Counted from the stretch's first letter, positions 21,701-31,960 are shown. The stretch is 64,000 nt of DNA from Emergomyces orientalis (GCA_002110485.1 MOWL01000004.1:248001-312000); one strand, 5' to 3'. Made by a program: numbers and translations. Notes: generated from the sequence alone by a model not told the origin.

Positions 21701-22692
21701 AGCTTTTTCTTTGGTATAAAGTTTTTAATGCTTTCTAATATAATTTCAGTTATTATATTAGTTCTACTTTCTAGCATTATATCTGTTATTATTGTCTTTT
21801 CATTCCAATTTGATAATTCTTCTTTTTTTTCAAATTTTAAATCTTCAATTCTCTTATTGATTTCAGACCATTCAGCTTTTTCAAAATTATATTGATTTGA
21901 TAGTAGAGGATTCTCACATGTTTCCTTTTCATCAATTTCAATATTAAATTGAATAACTTCATGAGCAGATCCTGATGTTTCTTCTGAATTAATAAACCAA
22001 TTATAGACCTTGTTTTCAATCAAATTTTTTGATAGAAAGGTTAAGTCTATGATTGATTTCTTCATTAAGTTGTTTCTAACGAAGGTCTGTCTATCAATTT
22101 CATTTATAATATCTAATTCATGTTGTAGAGCCCACTCTACTATTTTCTCTGATCTTATTGAATAATCACATTCAGAATTCCACCATATATGATGTGCATT
22201 GAAATCACCACATATAATAGCATTTTTTTCTGGACTTAAATTCAGCAGTTCTCTGTCAACTGTCCATGAATTATCATTTACCTTCAGTGATTTTTCATTA
22301 TAAATATTTATCAATTGAATACTGTCAAATTGATTTCTTGTATCTATAATATCTCCAACTAGAATATCAGAATTAGATATATAATTACTTTTTATATTGA
22401 ATTGAAATCTTGATCTTTTTCTTGCATATATCACAACTCTTGCTTTTACATCTGATTTCTCTGGTAAAAAGCAGTGATAGCTTGAATGAGAAATTATAAA
22501 TTGTTGTTCTATATCAAAATTTGGCTCTTGTAATAGAATGAAGTCAGTTTGCTCTTCAAAGCCTATCTGTAAGCATGAATAGATAGCATCTTTATTTCTA
22601 TCAACATTGTTTTGAATAAAAGTTATTTTTGAAGCATTTTTGATAGTTTTTTTCTTCTTTTTATTATTGTTTTGTGTAGTAAACATGTACAA
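18739..22692 (-). CDS. LINE-A ORF2: endonuclease, reverse transcriptase, RNase H
   Basis: An intact 1,317-residue frame. The N-terminus (about 20-230) is an APE-like endonuclease domain (ITFIQNN, LLQEPNFD, CGDFNAHHIWWN). The reverse transcriptase spans about 470-760, with FIDIKGAFD (near residue 615), GVPQGSPVSPILF and the catalytic YVDD (near 705). RNase H is at about 1015-1155: IYSDGS, AELYAI, FSDSQAA and ELADEAA supply the four acidic positions. A C-terminal Cys/His cluster, CEYCDSLEDPEHILMNC, lies near 1245. Trp codons are TGG and none of the catalytic residues is lost, so the protein could be functional. Endonuclease plus RT plus RNase H is the Tad1/I-type arrangement of fungal LINEs that move by target-primed reverse transcription. 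Confidence 0.92.
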   Translation of the reverse strand: MYMFTTQNNNKKKKKTIKNASKITFIQNNVDRNKDAIYSCLQIGFEEQTDFILLQEPNFDIEQQFIISHSSYHCFLPEKSDVKARVVIYARKRSRFQFNIKSNYISNSDILVGDIIDTRNQFDSIQLINIYNEKSLKVNDNSWTVDRELLNLSPEKNAIICGDFNAHHIWWNSECDYSIRSEKIVEWALQHELDIINEIDRQTFVRNNLMKKSIIDLTFLSKNLIENKVYNWFINSEETSGSAHEVIQFNIEIDEKETCENPLLSNQYNFEKAEWSEINKRIEDLKFEKKEELSNWNEKTIITDIMLESRTNIITEIILESIKNFIPKKKLSEFSKPWWSEEITEKRKNLAKIKKEWKENIISYEEYKRIRNEYFTLIKKAKTSCWNKFLENAQGKEIFKAFKYTKSKSVAKLPSLKYKIENEEYIAHSFEQKCQAFMKILFQKPPQSEQYSSICEYIEDSRWAWPDLSRNELETAVFTSSTKTAAGPDTINHLIIQKVFHSLKNELFELFSQLMKNGYHPECWRQATGIVLAKPNRKATMPKSYRIISLLNCLGKTLEKIIATRLSYLGSITDLLYNDQMGGRKQNSAIDTVLSIIHDIQMAKNEGLVTTAAFIDIKGAFDHVSKNKLIIILQEMKLPKALIKWVICFMSKRYIQLLFDSLKQDITEIEIGVPQGSPVSPILFAIYTKNLFKDREMEIVRSPSYVDDIGLIFSSRTIKENCENIEKAAQEIFNRGDLNLIQFDMEKTELIHFFPKRYEKEISLNLLNQEIKPKSVVRWLGIWLDSKLNFKSHIQKRMAQAERVLNSIIQLSNTERGLSFQAMRQLYIACIASISDYGVQIWWKNQKHFIDKFQKLQNTALRRILGAFKTSPCRAMEIEASISPPEIRFEKICKNYALRIMKMPDIHSIRKRISTSYPPIQSGNDLDWNRYLDWNESQENQENERNRKKIPSQLYRVCSMIKNEFSSLNIEKIEHKKLYPWKEKLGSMISIEISALSKPEEAENHRRIIEKIDFKKSILIYSDGSMNENKGLGAGIAYTEDNYKYTSDSWNIGNECEVFDAELYAIMKAFKLIEIKASKRKDMKEAWIFSDSQAALKRIQKNEIHNGQMNIEVILKICKRIQLKYKTKIYLSWVPAHINIHGNELADEAAKKGTELNIASSKIVSWSFIKRKIKENCLEKWHKIWEKQRKSPHYLRFETKPKWKSCSIKCKKKLFSSIIQLKLGHGYFKSYLKRISDIESENCEYCDSLEDPEHILMNCSLNQELRAELRYKYKLREMNMKLLFSTEIGSQYLIDFLNKTQIATRNQFYFKDENINE

Positions 22693-22719
22693 AAGGAATA
22701 AATTGAAGCTGTGTTTCTT

Positions 22720-24282
22720 TTATTCTGAATCAGGTAATAGATTATATCTATTATCTGTATTCAGAGCTGGAACTTCTACTGCTTTCATAGAAATGAGATT
22801 TTCTTTATCTTTTCTCATTTTTATAGGTGTAACAGGGTTTAAGATCTGTCTATTTTTTGAAAAAGAATTTGACTCAGAAGAAATAGACATTTGAGAATTT
22901 CTTCTTTTTGTAGTTTTATCTATTTTCTCTGTATTTTGAGTTTCTTTTCTCCATTTCACATCTTTATTGAAAGACTTTTTCTTGAAAATGAAAATACAAT
23001 CTTTTGAAATAGATGTGTGCTTTTCATAGCAATTACTGCATTTGATTTCAGTGTGATTGCAGATTTCACCTATTTTTCTACATGTGTTGCAAGAATGTTC
23101 ATTTGTTTTGTGATCTAAAGCACAAAACTGACATTTAGAATTTCTTTTACAAGTATTTGCAAAGTGTCCATGTTTCTGACAGTTTGAGCATTGAATTTGA
23201 GATTTAATATTCTCTCTTGAATCTTTGAATTCAAATACTTTCATTTTCAATCCTGCAATTATAATATACTGTCGTTTTGACTGTTCTATTGTATTTGTAG
23301 TAATTAAAACTGAAGCATTTTGATTTCTTTGTCTTTGCTCATAAGAATTGAGCCAAATTGGGGTTTTTTTCAAAGAAATTGAATTATATATTTCAATTTC
23401 TTCTTTCAAATTTATCATGCCTTCTTCATGATCAAAGATTTCAACTGGAATATCATGTAATACAAATTTTCCCCATTTCTCATCTTTTTCACATGAAACT
23501 TCAATAGAGAGAGCTTTTTGAACTATCTCTTTCCAGCAGTTTTCATTTTGAATTAGATATTCAGAGCTGAAATCTGGCATAGCAGTAATTACAATTGAAT
23601 TTCCCAGAAAAGAGGTTTCAATTGATGAGATAACTGGCTTGAATTCTTCATTTTGAGTTTCAAAATGAAAGTTTTGATTGATTTTGTTTCTAAGTTCAAA
23701 AATGAACTTAGAATCATTTAGAATAGATTTTTCAAAGATAGCTCTATCACTAACTTTTAAAATCAGTCTCTGTTTTTTTGATTCAAGAAATTTAATCTCT
23801 TTTTGAGCTTTTCTTTGTTCTTTTTTCTCAACTAATGAGAAAATTTTTTCTGCTTTTTTCAGCTGTTTTTCTTTTTCAATATTTTGTGAGCTATTGAGAG
23901 CTTGAGCATAGGTTTTTGTCTCATTTTCAGTGTTTTCTTTTGAAAGAGATTCAGAAGAGATTTTTTGAGATACAGATTTTTCAGTTTTTTTCAAAACTAT
24001 CTTCAGATTTGAAGAAATATTAAGTTTAAACTTAATAATTTCATTCAGTTGTCTTGCTTGTGAATGCAGAATAAGAAGAATTTCTTCATTTTCTTCATAC
24101 ATGCACTGTTTATATAGCTCATCAGCTATTTTTTGTAGATTTTTCACTTCATCTACTTTGTGTCTGTCTATTTCTTCTTTTTTTCTTTTCTTCAAAATCT
24201 CAATTTCAGAAACAGTTTCTATGAAATTATTTCTATTTTTGCATGGAGTCATCATGTTCACAGATTGAGGTGAGTTATTCAT
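22720..24282 (-). CDS. LINE-A ORF1: Gag-like RNA-binding protein with zinc knuckles
   Basis: An intact 520-residue frame just upstream of ORF2. The first third is Lys/Glu-rich and likely coiled coil. The C-terminal third holds Cys/His knuckles at about 360-430: CSNCQKHGHFANTC is a perfect CX2CX4HX4C, followed by CQFCALDH..C and CSNCYEKH..C variants. In the family this protein packages element RNA into the ribonucleoprotein that ORF2 uses for integration. The start at 24282 follows an A-rich leader, and its first residues are the same in copy 2 (34818). ORF1 stops at 22720 and ORF2 begins 27 bases later in another frame. Confidence 0.88.
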   Translation of the reverse strand: MNNSPQSVNMMTPCKNRNNFIETVSEIEILKKRKKEEIDRHKVDEVKNLQKIADELYKQCMYEENEEILLILHSQARQLNEIIKFKLNISSNLKIVLKKTEKSVSQKISSESLSKENTENETKTYAQALNSSQNIEKEKQLKKAEKIFSLVEKKEQRKAQKEIKFLESKKQRLILKVSDRAIFEKSILNDSKFIFELRNKINQNFHFETQNEEFKPVISSIETSFLGNSIVITAMPDFSSEYLIQNENCWKEIVQKALSIEVSCEKDEKWGKFVLHDIPVEIFDHEEGMINLKEEIEIYNSISLKKTPIWLNSYEQRQRNQNASVLITTNTIEQSKRQYIIIAGLKMKVFEFKDSRENIKSQIQCSNCQKHGHFANTCKRNSKCQFCALDHKTNEHSCNTCRKIGEICNHTEIKCSNCYEKHTSISKDCIFIFKKKSFNKDVKWRKETQNTEKIDKTTKRRNSQMSISSESNSFSKNRQILNPVTPIKMRKDKENLISMKAVEVPALNTDNRYNLLPDSE

Positions 24283-25042
24283 GATTTCTTTGAGTATATT
24301 AGATAATTAGTCAAATTAAATAGTATTCTCAGATTTTTGCTATTTTTTCTACTAGAAATAGTATCTAGATTAGATTTTTCAAGAGAATCTAATAAACTAA
24401 TATTGATTTTTAAAGATAAATCAATTAAATCTTCACAGACTTCTTTCTTGTGCTACAAAATGAAGAGAAAAGAATTGATTTCAATGAATAATAAATTATT
24501 CAATTGAAATGACAGTTTTTGAAAGAAAAACTGACAAAATAAATCAATTTTTTGCAGAGAAATTGATAAAAACTATTCAGAAATATTCAATATTCTAAAC
24601 TTCTCCCCACATATCAAGTATGCAGCTCAAAATTGAGATTATTTTCAAAAACTGAATCAGTCACTGAAGTAAAGAAATATGAATTTGTGTAGAATTTTCT
24701 TGATTTATTTACTCAGAGCTAAATCAAGAAAAACACTCTAACTCTTGCAAATTTTGTCTTTTTCAATTTAAAAAGCTTCTCAAAATTTCTGCTTGAAATA
24801 GGCCCCACCTCAAATCAAGATTGTATTCCTGAAATATCAATATGAATTAATACTGAATAGATTTCCTTTTCTATTCAAATTAATCTCATATATTTTACTA
24901 GATAGCTCTTAATAAATGTAATTTATTAAGTCACACAGATGAGTATGCAAATGAAGAATCAACAGACTAAATCTGTACTATTTTCTTATATAATAATATA
25001 TATATATACAAGTATGTATATATATTACTTGCAGGGACCAAG

Positions 25043-25300
25043 CTATTTTTTAAACACTGATATTTCCACTTTTTCTTGTTCCGTTTTGTAGAGAGGGTAG
25101 GTTTCGGGGAATTTCTGATTGAAGGGTAGGTCACGTGTGATCTGTGCTGAGGTATTTTTTGTCACTTTTCTGCCGGGCGAGGTAGGGCGGTACAGGGAAA
25201 AGACTTGACACTGGTGCAAAGAAACATGAAAATCAATCAGAGTTTTCACACAGATTTTGACAATGAATTGTTCAGAAAGAGATGGTTGGAATGAATTCAA
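25043..25300 (-). CDS. Leader ORF in LINE-A copy 1 (ORF0-like), unknown product
   Basis: An 85-codon frame in the leader upstream of ORF1. It begins MNSFQPSLSEQF and contains RPTSPGRKVTKNT. The inverted copy 2 keeps the same frame at 33799-34122 with a handful of substitutions and a later stop. No domain is recognisable. This part of the leader is less A+T-rich than the rest of the element. Conservation may reflect a translated leader peptide or simply recent common origin of the two copies. Confidence 0.35.
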   Translation of the reverse strand: MNSFQPSLSEQFIVKICVKTLIDFHVSLHQCQVFSLYRPTSPGRKVTKNTSAQITRDLPFNQKFPETYPLYKTEQEKVEISVFKK

Positions 25301-25568
25301 AATTGAGACAGTTGTAATATCTGGTTTGTTCTAGCTTCTATCAAAATTCTATGTAAATTGGGTCGAAACTGATGAAGTTATGTGATGAAGTGTGATTTTC
25401 TTTTCTCTTAGAGATCACAAACATGTTTTTCTCAATAGCTTCATCAACTCGCGCTTAATTTTAATAAAAAGTGAATAAATTGCTTTCTCAAACAAGAGCT
25501 TTCAAATGGATGTCTTTTCATCTTCTAATTCGAAGAATTGGGCTGGTTCGGGGGAAAGCGTTTTTTTG

Positions 25569-25703
25569 GCCATTCTTTTTTTGACAATATTTGAATTGAG
25601 TCTAGTTTTTCTTTCCATGAGTATAGCTTTTCATGTTCAATCTTTTCAATATTTAATGAAGCATCACTGATCATTGAGAAGATCTTGAGGCAAAACTTAT
25701 TAT
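25569..25703 (-). mobile_element. LINE-A ORF2 fragment flanking copy 1
   Basis: A minus-strand stretch encoding LNIEKIEHEKLYSWKEKL, which corresponds to LINE-A ORF2 near residue 965-985 (NIEKIEHKKLYPWKEKL). It is cut off where copy 1 begins. It is not collinear with the fragment on the other side of copy 1 (17771-18340), so at least two older LINE-A copies were present. Confidence 0.6.
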
Positions 25704-26038
25704 AGTAAGTCAAATAATGTGAATCATGATTTCAGATCACAAATCATGATTCAAGCATGCAAGTGCAGCAGTAAAATGACTGATCACTTGAAATGATGTT
25801 CAACAGAAGTACACTTTTAAAAAGCAACTTTTGACTCAATAAAGACAGATCATCATATTTCTAGACAACACTCACTTGTAGCTATAAATTGAGATCTCTT
25901 CTTATAATATCAAGAGATAATACTCAAGTCTCAGATTCTCAACTTCATTGAAATCAAATTCTACATTATACAATCATCAAATTCAAAGTGTGTCAAGAAG
26001 TCATGAACTGTGCACAGTAGTCTTATACAGATACATTA

Positions 26039-26272
26039 TTGATGAAAAGACACACTTCAATGTTTAATTTTAACAAGTCTGATGCTTCAAGCAGTCACTT
26101 TCCACCACCAGACAAAGATATAGTGAGTGCTATATCTGATAGAGTTCTGAAAAGACACACTTTTACAGTAATAGAAAAAGCATTATCCCCCTTCATTCTG
26201 AACAACATGCAAGAGTTACACAAAATATTCAAAGTTCAGAGAAGAGAAGAGAATTATACAAGAAAAATTTAA
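26039..26272 (+). pseudogene. Unassigned open frame left of the Gypsy element
   Basis: A 77-codon frame inside the inverted-repeat element, encoding a Lys/His-rich peptide (RVLKRHTFTVIEKALSPF). No domain is recognised. It may be part of the lost transposase or a chance frame. Confidence 0.2.
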
Positions 26273-26287
26273 TAATAAAAGTGAATA

Positions 26288-26513
26288 TGTCAGGGGTTGA
26301 ACCTCTATATGGTTATATGGACTCGGGCTAGCTGCTCAAACAGACTAATAGCTTTCATGCTAGTGACTAGCTCTTGTTTGCAGCTTGCACTTAGAGCTCT
26401 TTTCTTCACACTCTTTGCACTTTCTCTTTTCTTTCTCTTTTCTTTCTTAAGCTTTTCTTCTTATATTTTAGACATAATATAGTTCTTTCATATCTAATTG
26501 CTCATCTCTTATA
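26288..26513 (+). repeat. 5' LTR of the Gypsy element
   Basis: It begins TGTCAGGGGTTGAACC and ends CTCTTATA where the 3' LTR ends CCCTTACA; the terminal CA has become TA. The differences from the 3' LTR are largely transitions. GAATA precedes it. Confidence 0.9.
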
Positions 26514-26759
26514 TTAGGAAAGCTTCGTTTTTACTCCTTACTAAAGAAAGACACAGAAAAGCCCAGAAAAACACTGACATCACAGATCAATTATTAAGAA
26601 AGAATAATAGTGTGACAGAGTAGCAAGGAATCTCTGCATCTATAAGAAAGTTCAGAAGAATATTGGCATTATAAACTCATTCTTTGAGTAAATCATGGTG
26701 TGACAGAGTAGCAAGAAATCCCTGCACTTATAAAAACAAAAACTCTGATGATCATCTTT

Positions 26760-27926
26760 AAGATCTCATTGAATGAAGACAAATTTGTGTTAGTCACAAG
26801 CAGTCATGAATCACAGAATGAAGAAATAATCATCAATCTCACTAGAGAGAAGCTTGCAGAGCTTCTTCAGATGAAGAAAAGACTGACAGCTCAACAAGTG
26901 AAGCTACAGAATCAACAATGAGAACTTGAGAAGCAATGAATAGTCATCAGAACTTCAGACTCAACTGAAGTTATCACTATCTCTCTCTCTATTGAATCAA
27001 AATGATCAAAAGCAAGTCTTCCAGACTCTGTCTGTTATAACAGCAATAATCTCTTCTATTTTCCACAGTTTCTCAGCAACCTCAAAGCCAAGATTATGAT
27101 TGATGGACAGGCCATTGGAAATGAACAAGCTCAAGTGTGGTATACTTTTAAGAGACTGAAAGACAAAGCATCAGCAAGAATTCATTCTTGAGTGAATTGA
27201 TATTCTGAAACTAGTAGATTTATCACTAAGAAGTTTCTTGAGCTTCTGAAATCAACATTTGCTGACACAGTCTATGAGCAGAAAGTCTTGGACAAACTGA
27301 ATAGACTGAGACAAGAGAAGAGAAGCTTTGATGAACTCTTGACTGAGCTGAAGTAACTGTTTCTAGAGACTGATAAGCATGAATAAGCTGACTTAATCAA
27401 AAAAGACTATCTGAAAGAAGTTTTCAACTGAGAACTAAAGAAACATCTCTTGAGCTTAAATGAAAAGAAGTTCTATAATGAATTCAAGAATCAAGTGAAA
27501 AGAATTGCAGATTGCATGAAGAACTTCAATAAGTCTGAGAAGAGTTAGCTGAGTTAGCATCAAAATATCTCACTCAAGAGATTCTGGAAAAGTCTTCTTC
27601 AGACCCCTTCTGAATCACAGAATGTCATGGACTGGGAGCCCACACCAGCATGAACTGCCAAGAAAAAGAACAAGAGAACACAACACACTGCATGAGTAGA
27701 TCTCAAGAAGCTGGATAGAAGAAAGAAAAAGAGGTTGTACTTCTGCTGTGAAGCATCAGGGCACATGATCACAGATTGCTCTTACAAGCCTGCACAGCGC
27801 CCTGTGAAGGCCGCCAGTGTAGCCCCCATGTTGGAACCCCGCCAAAGCCGCCCTCAGCCTCAGTCAAGGGCAAGTAGCCTCAACAGTAGCTCAAGGGAGA
27901 GCTCTCCAGAGCCGGGAAAAGAGTAG
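26760..27926 (+). pseudogene. Gypsy Gag with degenerate zinc knuckle
   Basis: The frame is broken by many stops but reads as a Gag polyprotein. The nucleocapsid part at 27735-27780 encodes YFCCEASGHMITDC, a CX2CX4HX4C knuckle whose first Cys has become Tyr (TGT to TAT, a G-to-A change). The following 130 bases are noticeably more G+C-rich and encode a Pro/Ser/Arg tail. Confidence 0.7.
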
Positions 27927-28000
27927 CCTCTGCCAAAAATTGCCTGCCAAGGCCCACAGAGGAACAAGCAGTCAAGGGATGGAAGAAATTTGAGAAGAAA

Positions 28001-28690
28001 ATGATTAGAGACCCAATCTATGTAGATGCTGTCTTAGATGGCATACACTTCACTAGAGCAATGATAGATTCAGAGTGTGCTCTCTATGGCATCATCTCCT
28101 CACACCTTGCACGAAAATTGAACCTCCAGTGTATGAAATTTCCCAGTTGTCTTATTGAAGGATTTGATGGCAACTATCAAATGATCAACAAAGTAGCTTG
28201 CGCGGCATTGAACATAGGAGGACATCTAGCTAAAAGGTCCTACTTCTATGTGGTTAAGACCTCCCAGGACTCAGGTTCCCCCCATATCACTCTAGGGATG
28301 CCATGGCTGAACATGTTCAATGCAGTGCCTGACAGTAAAAGACAGAAGCTGCATTTCCATTCAGGAGTTGTGATGAAGAATGCTCTGGCCCTCAATGAGA
28401 ATTCTCAACCAATTCAAGTCTCAGTAGTTACATTTGAGCATCATCTCTGCAAATACTGTAAGCAAGATGACACTCAGGTCTTCTCAGCTAGCCTGAAGAA
28501 TATAGAGAAAGCTCTGAAGATAAAAAAGAAACTCACTGACTCACAGAAGAAACTGCTCAAACATTATCATGTCTATTTGGATGTGTTTGATTGTACTGCA
28601 GTCAACACTTTACCCCCCCATTGTGGACCAGGGGTAGACCACGGAATCACATTGAAAAATAGGGATGAAAAAGAGACTCAATCATCTTGA
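28001..28690 (+). pseudogene. Gypsy aspartic protease region
   Basis: A 229-codon open piece. The active-site motif expected as DSG reads AMIDSECALYG, with Gly replaced by Glu (again G-to-A), which should abolish activity. The second half leads into the linker before the reverse transcriptase; it ends at a TGA. Confidence 0.7.
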
Positions 28691-29900
28691 GACTCTCTCT
28701 ACAACATGTCCTGGAATGAACTTCTTATCCTCTGGAAGACACTACTGGATTACTTGGATAAAGGCTTCATACGAGTGAGTAATTCACTGGCAGCAGCCCC
28801 TGTGCTCTTTGCTCGGAAACCAGAGAGTGGCCTACAATTCTGTGTAGACTACTGTGGCTTGAATGCAATCACTTGCAAGAACTGATACCCCCTCCCATTA
28901 ATCAATGAGACTCTAGAATATATTGACAAGACAAAATAATTTACAAAGCTTGATGTTACTGCAGCTTTTCACAGGCTTTGCATTGCAGAAGGTGATGAAT
29001 GGAAGACAGCCTTCAGAACTCAATATGGGCTCTATGAATAGCTGGTAACTCCCTTTGAATTGATAAATGCCTCTAGTATCTTTCAGAAGTACATCAATTG
29101 AGCTCTACATGAATACCTGGACAAGTTTGTATCTGTCTACATTGATGATATCTTGATTTTCACCTCAGGCAGTCTTAAGCAACACCATCAACATGTTGAA
29201 AAGGTACTTATCAAGTTATGTAAGACTGATCTTCAGATTGATATAGACAAGTGTGACTTCGAGGTTCAATCAACCAAGTATCTAGAATTTATCATAGAGG
29301 CTGGAAAAGGTGTGAGCATGAATTCAGAGAAAATTCAGATAATTATAAAATGACAAGCTCTCACTACAGTTAAAGATATTCATGAGTTCATAGAATTCAC
29401 AAACTTTTATAGAAAATTTATACAGAATTTCTTGAAGATTGTGGCCCCTCTCACAGAGCTCATCAAAAAGAACATAAAATTTAACTGATTCAAGAAAGCA
29501 AATCAGATCTTTGAACTACTTAAAAAGATGTTCATCTCTGCATCAATATTGCTGCAGTTCTTCTCTGATCATGAAACAGTTGTTGAAACAGATTTCTCTG
29601 ATTATATTATCAGAGAAGTACTCTCTCAGTATAATGATGATGAACTGCTGAGACCATGTGCCTTCTTCTCTAAGAAGAACACACCTGCTGAATACAACTA
29701 TGAAATTCATGATAAGAAATTGCTCACTGTAATCAGATGCTTGAAAGAATGGAACTCTCAGTTAAGAAGTACTGACAAGTTCAAGATCATCACTGATCAC
29801 AAGAATCTAGAGTACTTCATGACCTCATGGAAGCTCTCAGAAAGGCAAGTACACTGAGCTCAGTTCCTGAGCCGTTTCAATTTTGAATTGGTGTATCGGC
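28691..29900 (+). pseudogene. Gypsy reverse transcriptase and RNase H
   Basis: Reverse transcriptase motifs are readable across stops: FCVDYCGLNAIT, YPLPLI, FTKLDVTAAFH, and the catalytic YIDD at 29143-29154. Stops sit where relatives have Trp before FTKLDV and after GLYE, and in the KYIN and IIIK contexts; PFG is PFE. RNase H starts near 29570 (VVETDFSDYI, then ITDHKNLEYF). The ancestral protein would have been a normal pol; this copy cannot be translated through. Confidence 0.85.
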
Positions 29901-30330
29901 CTGGTAAGGACAATGCTGCCGCGGACGCCCTATCCCGCCGGGACCAGGACCTACCAAGTGGCCAAGATGACGAGAGACATGCCTACAGAGAATTTCAAAT
30001 GCTACAGCCAGTTAAATGTTTCTTGATAATTGATAGAAAGGGTCTGAGGAAGCCTTTCTCAGATGTTCCCCAACTCTCATATGAACTTCAATCTGTTAGT
30101 GCAGTGCCAATCACAGCACCAGCTCTGCTCATAGAAGAACGCACCCTCACTGAAAAATGGGCTCAGGCTAAAGAGAATGACAACACACTCAAGAAGCTGA
30201 AACAGATTATTCACAGTGACTCTCAGAAGTTTTCTTCATGGTTAAAGATCAAGATCTCAGTGACAGAATGTAGTATTGAAAATGAATATCTCTGCTTTAG
30301 AGGGCAGAAGTGGGTCCCAGACTCTGAACC

Positions 30331-30734
30331 TATGAAACGGAGGATAAGACGGAGAGTGTAGCTAGCATAATATGCACATATATAGGAATATATGGTATTG
30401 TGGTCTGTGTGCTCTGAGCTCTGCTCTAGCTAAATATCTATGGGTTTTCCATGGCTATTTATACCCGTGAATCCATCTTAGGCTGCCCAACAACTATCCA
30501 TCAATAATATGAGTGATTTACATGCTATATTGATTGTATCGTGATATTCTCAGCTGAATACCTCTGACTTTGTAGAAAAATCAATGTAATGGCGAATATA
30601 TTAAAGATCAGCGAAGATGAGGGTGTATTTGGTGGAGATTCCATCGGAGTTCGCCATGTGACAATTAGTGTGGCAATTGAACATGTGTGTATGTCTTAGT
30701 CAATGAATGTGTGGCGATAATCTCATGTTTCACA
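30331..30734. mobile_element. Solo LTR nested in the Gypsy pol gene
   Basis: A 404-bp insertion interrupts the pol frame between SEP and the downstream ILQEIHDS segment. It is flanked by a 5-bp duplication GAACC (30326-30330 and 30735-30739). Its ends are TATGAAAC and GTTTCACA, an inverted pair with one mismatch that would be TGTGAAAC before a G-to-A change, so it has the TG..CA form of an LTR. It has a TATTTATACCC box inside and no coding capacity. Removing it with one duplication rejoins the pol frame. Confidence 0.75.
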
Positions 30735-30740
30735 GAACCT

Positions 30741-31960
30741 CTACGGACCAGAATACTACAGGAGATCCATGATTCAGTGATGACAGAACACTCTGGATGA
30801 GAGGTCATGTATCAAATCCTTGCTCAAGACTATTTTTGACCTAACTGTGCTCAAGATGTGAGGGTCTTCACCCATAATTGTGACATTTGTAGAGCAAACA
30901 CAGCATGGAAGGAGCATCAACATGGCCTGCTAAAGCCCCTGCTCATATCAGACTGAATATGGAGAGAAATCTCCATTGACTTCATTGTGAAACTTCTGAA
31001 GTCTGATGAATTCACTAATATCATGATGATCACAGACTGTCTGAGCAAAGGTGTGATAATTGAACCCTGTAAGAAAATAGACACTGAGACACTAGCAGAT
31101 GTCTTTATCAACTGCTTCTATAGAAGGCATGGTGTGCCATCAGCTATAGTCTCAGACCGCGGAACGCAGTTTGTTGAAGCCCTTTGGTCACATGTATGTA
31201 AGAAGTTAGGCATCACCAGACATCTCTCTACTGCCTATCATCCAGAGACAGATGGGTCCACAGAACAGGCAAATCAGTCACTGGAGGCCTATATCAGGAA
31301 GTTCACAAACTTTGCACAGAATGACTGGTCAGGATGTTTAGCATCCACTGAATTAGTCATGAATGATAGAGACTCAGCAACTACTGACATGAGCTCATTC
31401 TTCTTGATGCATGAATATAATTTAGACTCATTACAGCTGAAAGAGAACACTTCAGTTTTCAAGAGTTCTCAAAACTCAATTGAGCAAGCAGAATTAATTC
31501 TAGCAAAGCTGAAGAATGCAGCAATCTGGGCCCAGACTTCAATGACAAATGCTCAGCAAGAACAAGAGCTCCAGACTAATCATCATCAAGATGCTGCCCC
31601 GGAATACAGAGTTGATAACACTGTCTGACTGAGTTTGAAGAATGTGTCTACACTTCAGTCTTCAAAGAAGCTGAATGTTTGAAATGAAAAGTTCAAGATA
31701 ATAGAGAGAATTGACTCTCATGTCTATTGATTGAACATGTTATCTGGAATTCATAATGTTTTTCATGTGGATTTACTTCGCCCTGCTGCTGGAGACCCGC
31801 TGCCATTCCAAATCTGCCATGAACTTCAACCACCGGTCATAGATGTTGATGAGCACGAGGAGTATTATGTTGAGAAGATTCTTAAGAAGAAGATTAGATA
31901 CTGTCAGAAGCATTATCTGATCAAATGAGTGAGCTGAACTGCTCTCACCTGAATAAAGGC
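30741..31960 (+). pseudogene. Gypsy integrase and chromodomain
   Basis: The integrase core is open at 30987-31628, with SDRGTQFVEALW and a downstream AYHPETDGSTEQANQ supplying the Asp and Glu of the DDE triad. At 31857-31960 a chromodomain follows (EYYVEKILKKKIRYCQKHYLIK, then three TGA stops). The stops fall at the Trp positions of the usual KWxGW..PTW motif, including cage aromatics. In chromoviruses this domain steers integration to methylated histone H3. Confidence 0.8.

Larger units (their letters stand above)
18341..25568 (-). mobile_element. LINE-A copy 1, full-length non-LTR retrotransposon
   Basis: A complete Tad1-like LINE on the minus strand: a leader of about 1.29 kb (24283-25568), ORF1 (22720-24282), a 27-nt gap, ORF2 (18739-22692), and a 3' region ending in an (AAT)n tail (18341-18356). 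Both ORFs are open over their whole length. The left limit is set by the (ATT)n run on the plus strand. The right limit is where similarity to LINE-A copy 2 (33531) stops. Both ends abut other LINE-A pieces, so no target duplication can be read. The whole element is A+T-rich, unlike flanking genes. An open copy beside mutated ones suggests recent arrival. Confidence 0.88.

Noticed and set aside
26514..26530. tRNA primer-binding site of the Gypsy element
   Set aside because: No convincing tRNA complement directly after the 5' LTR. AGGAAAGCTT could pair with AAGCTTTTCT inside the LTR, as in self-priming elements, but the match is too short to claim.
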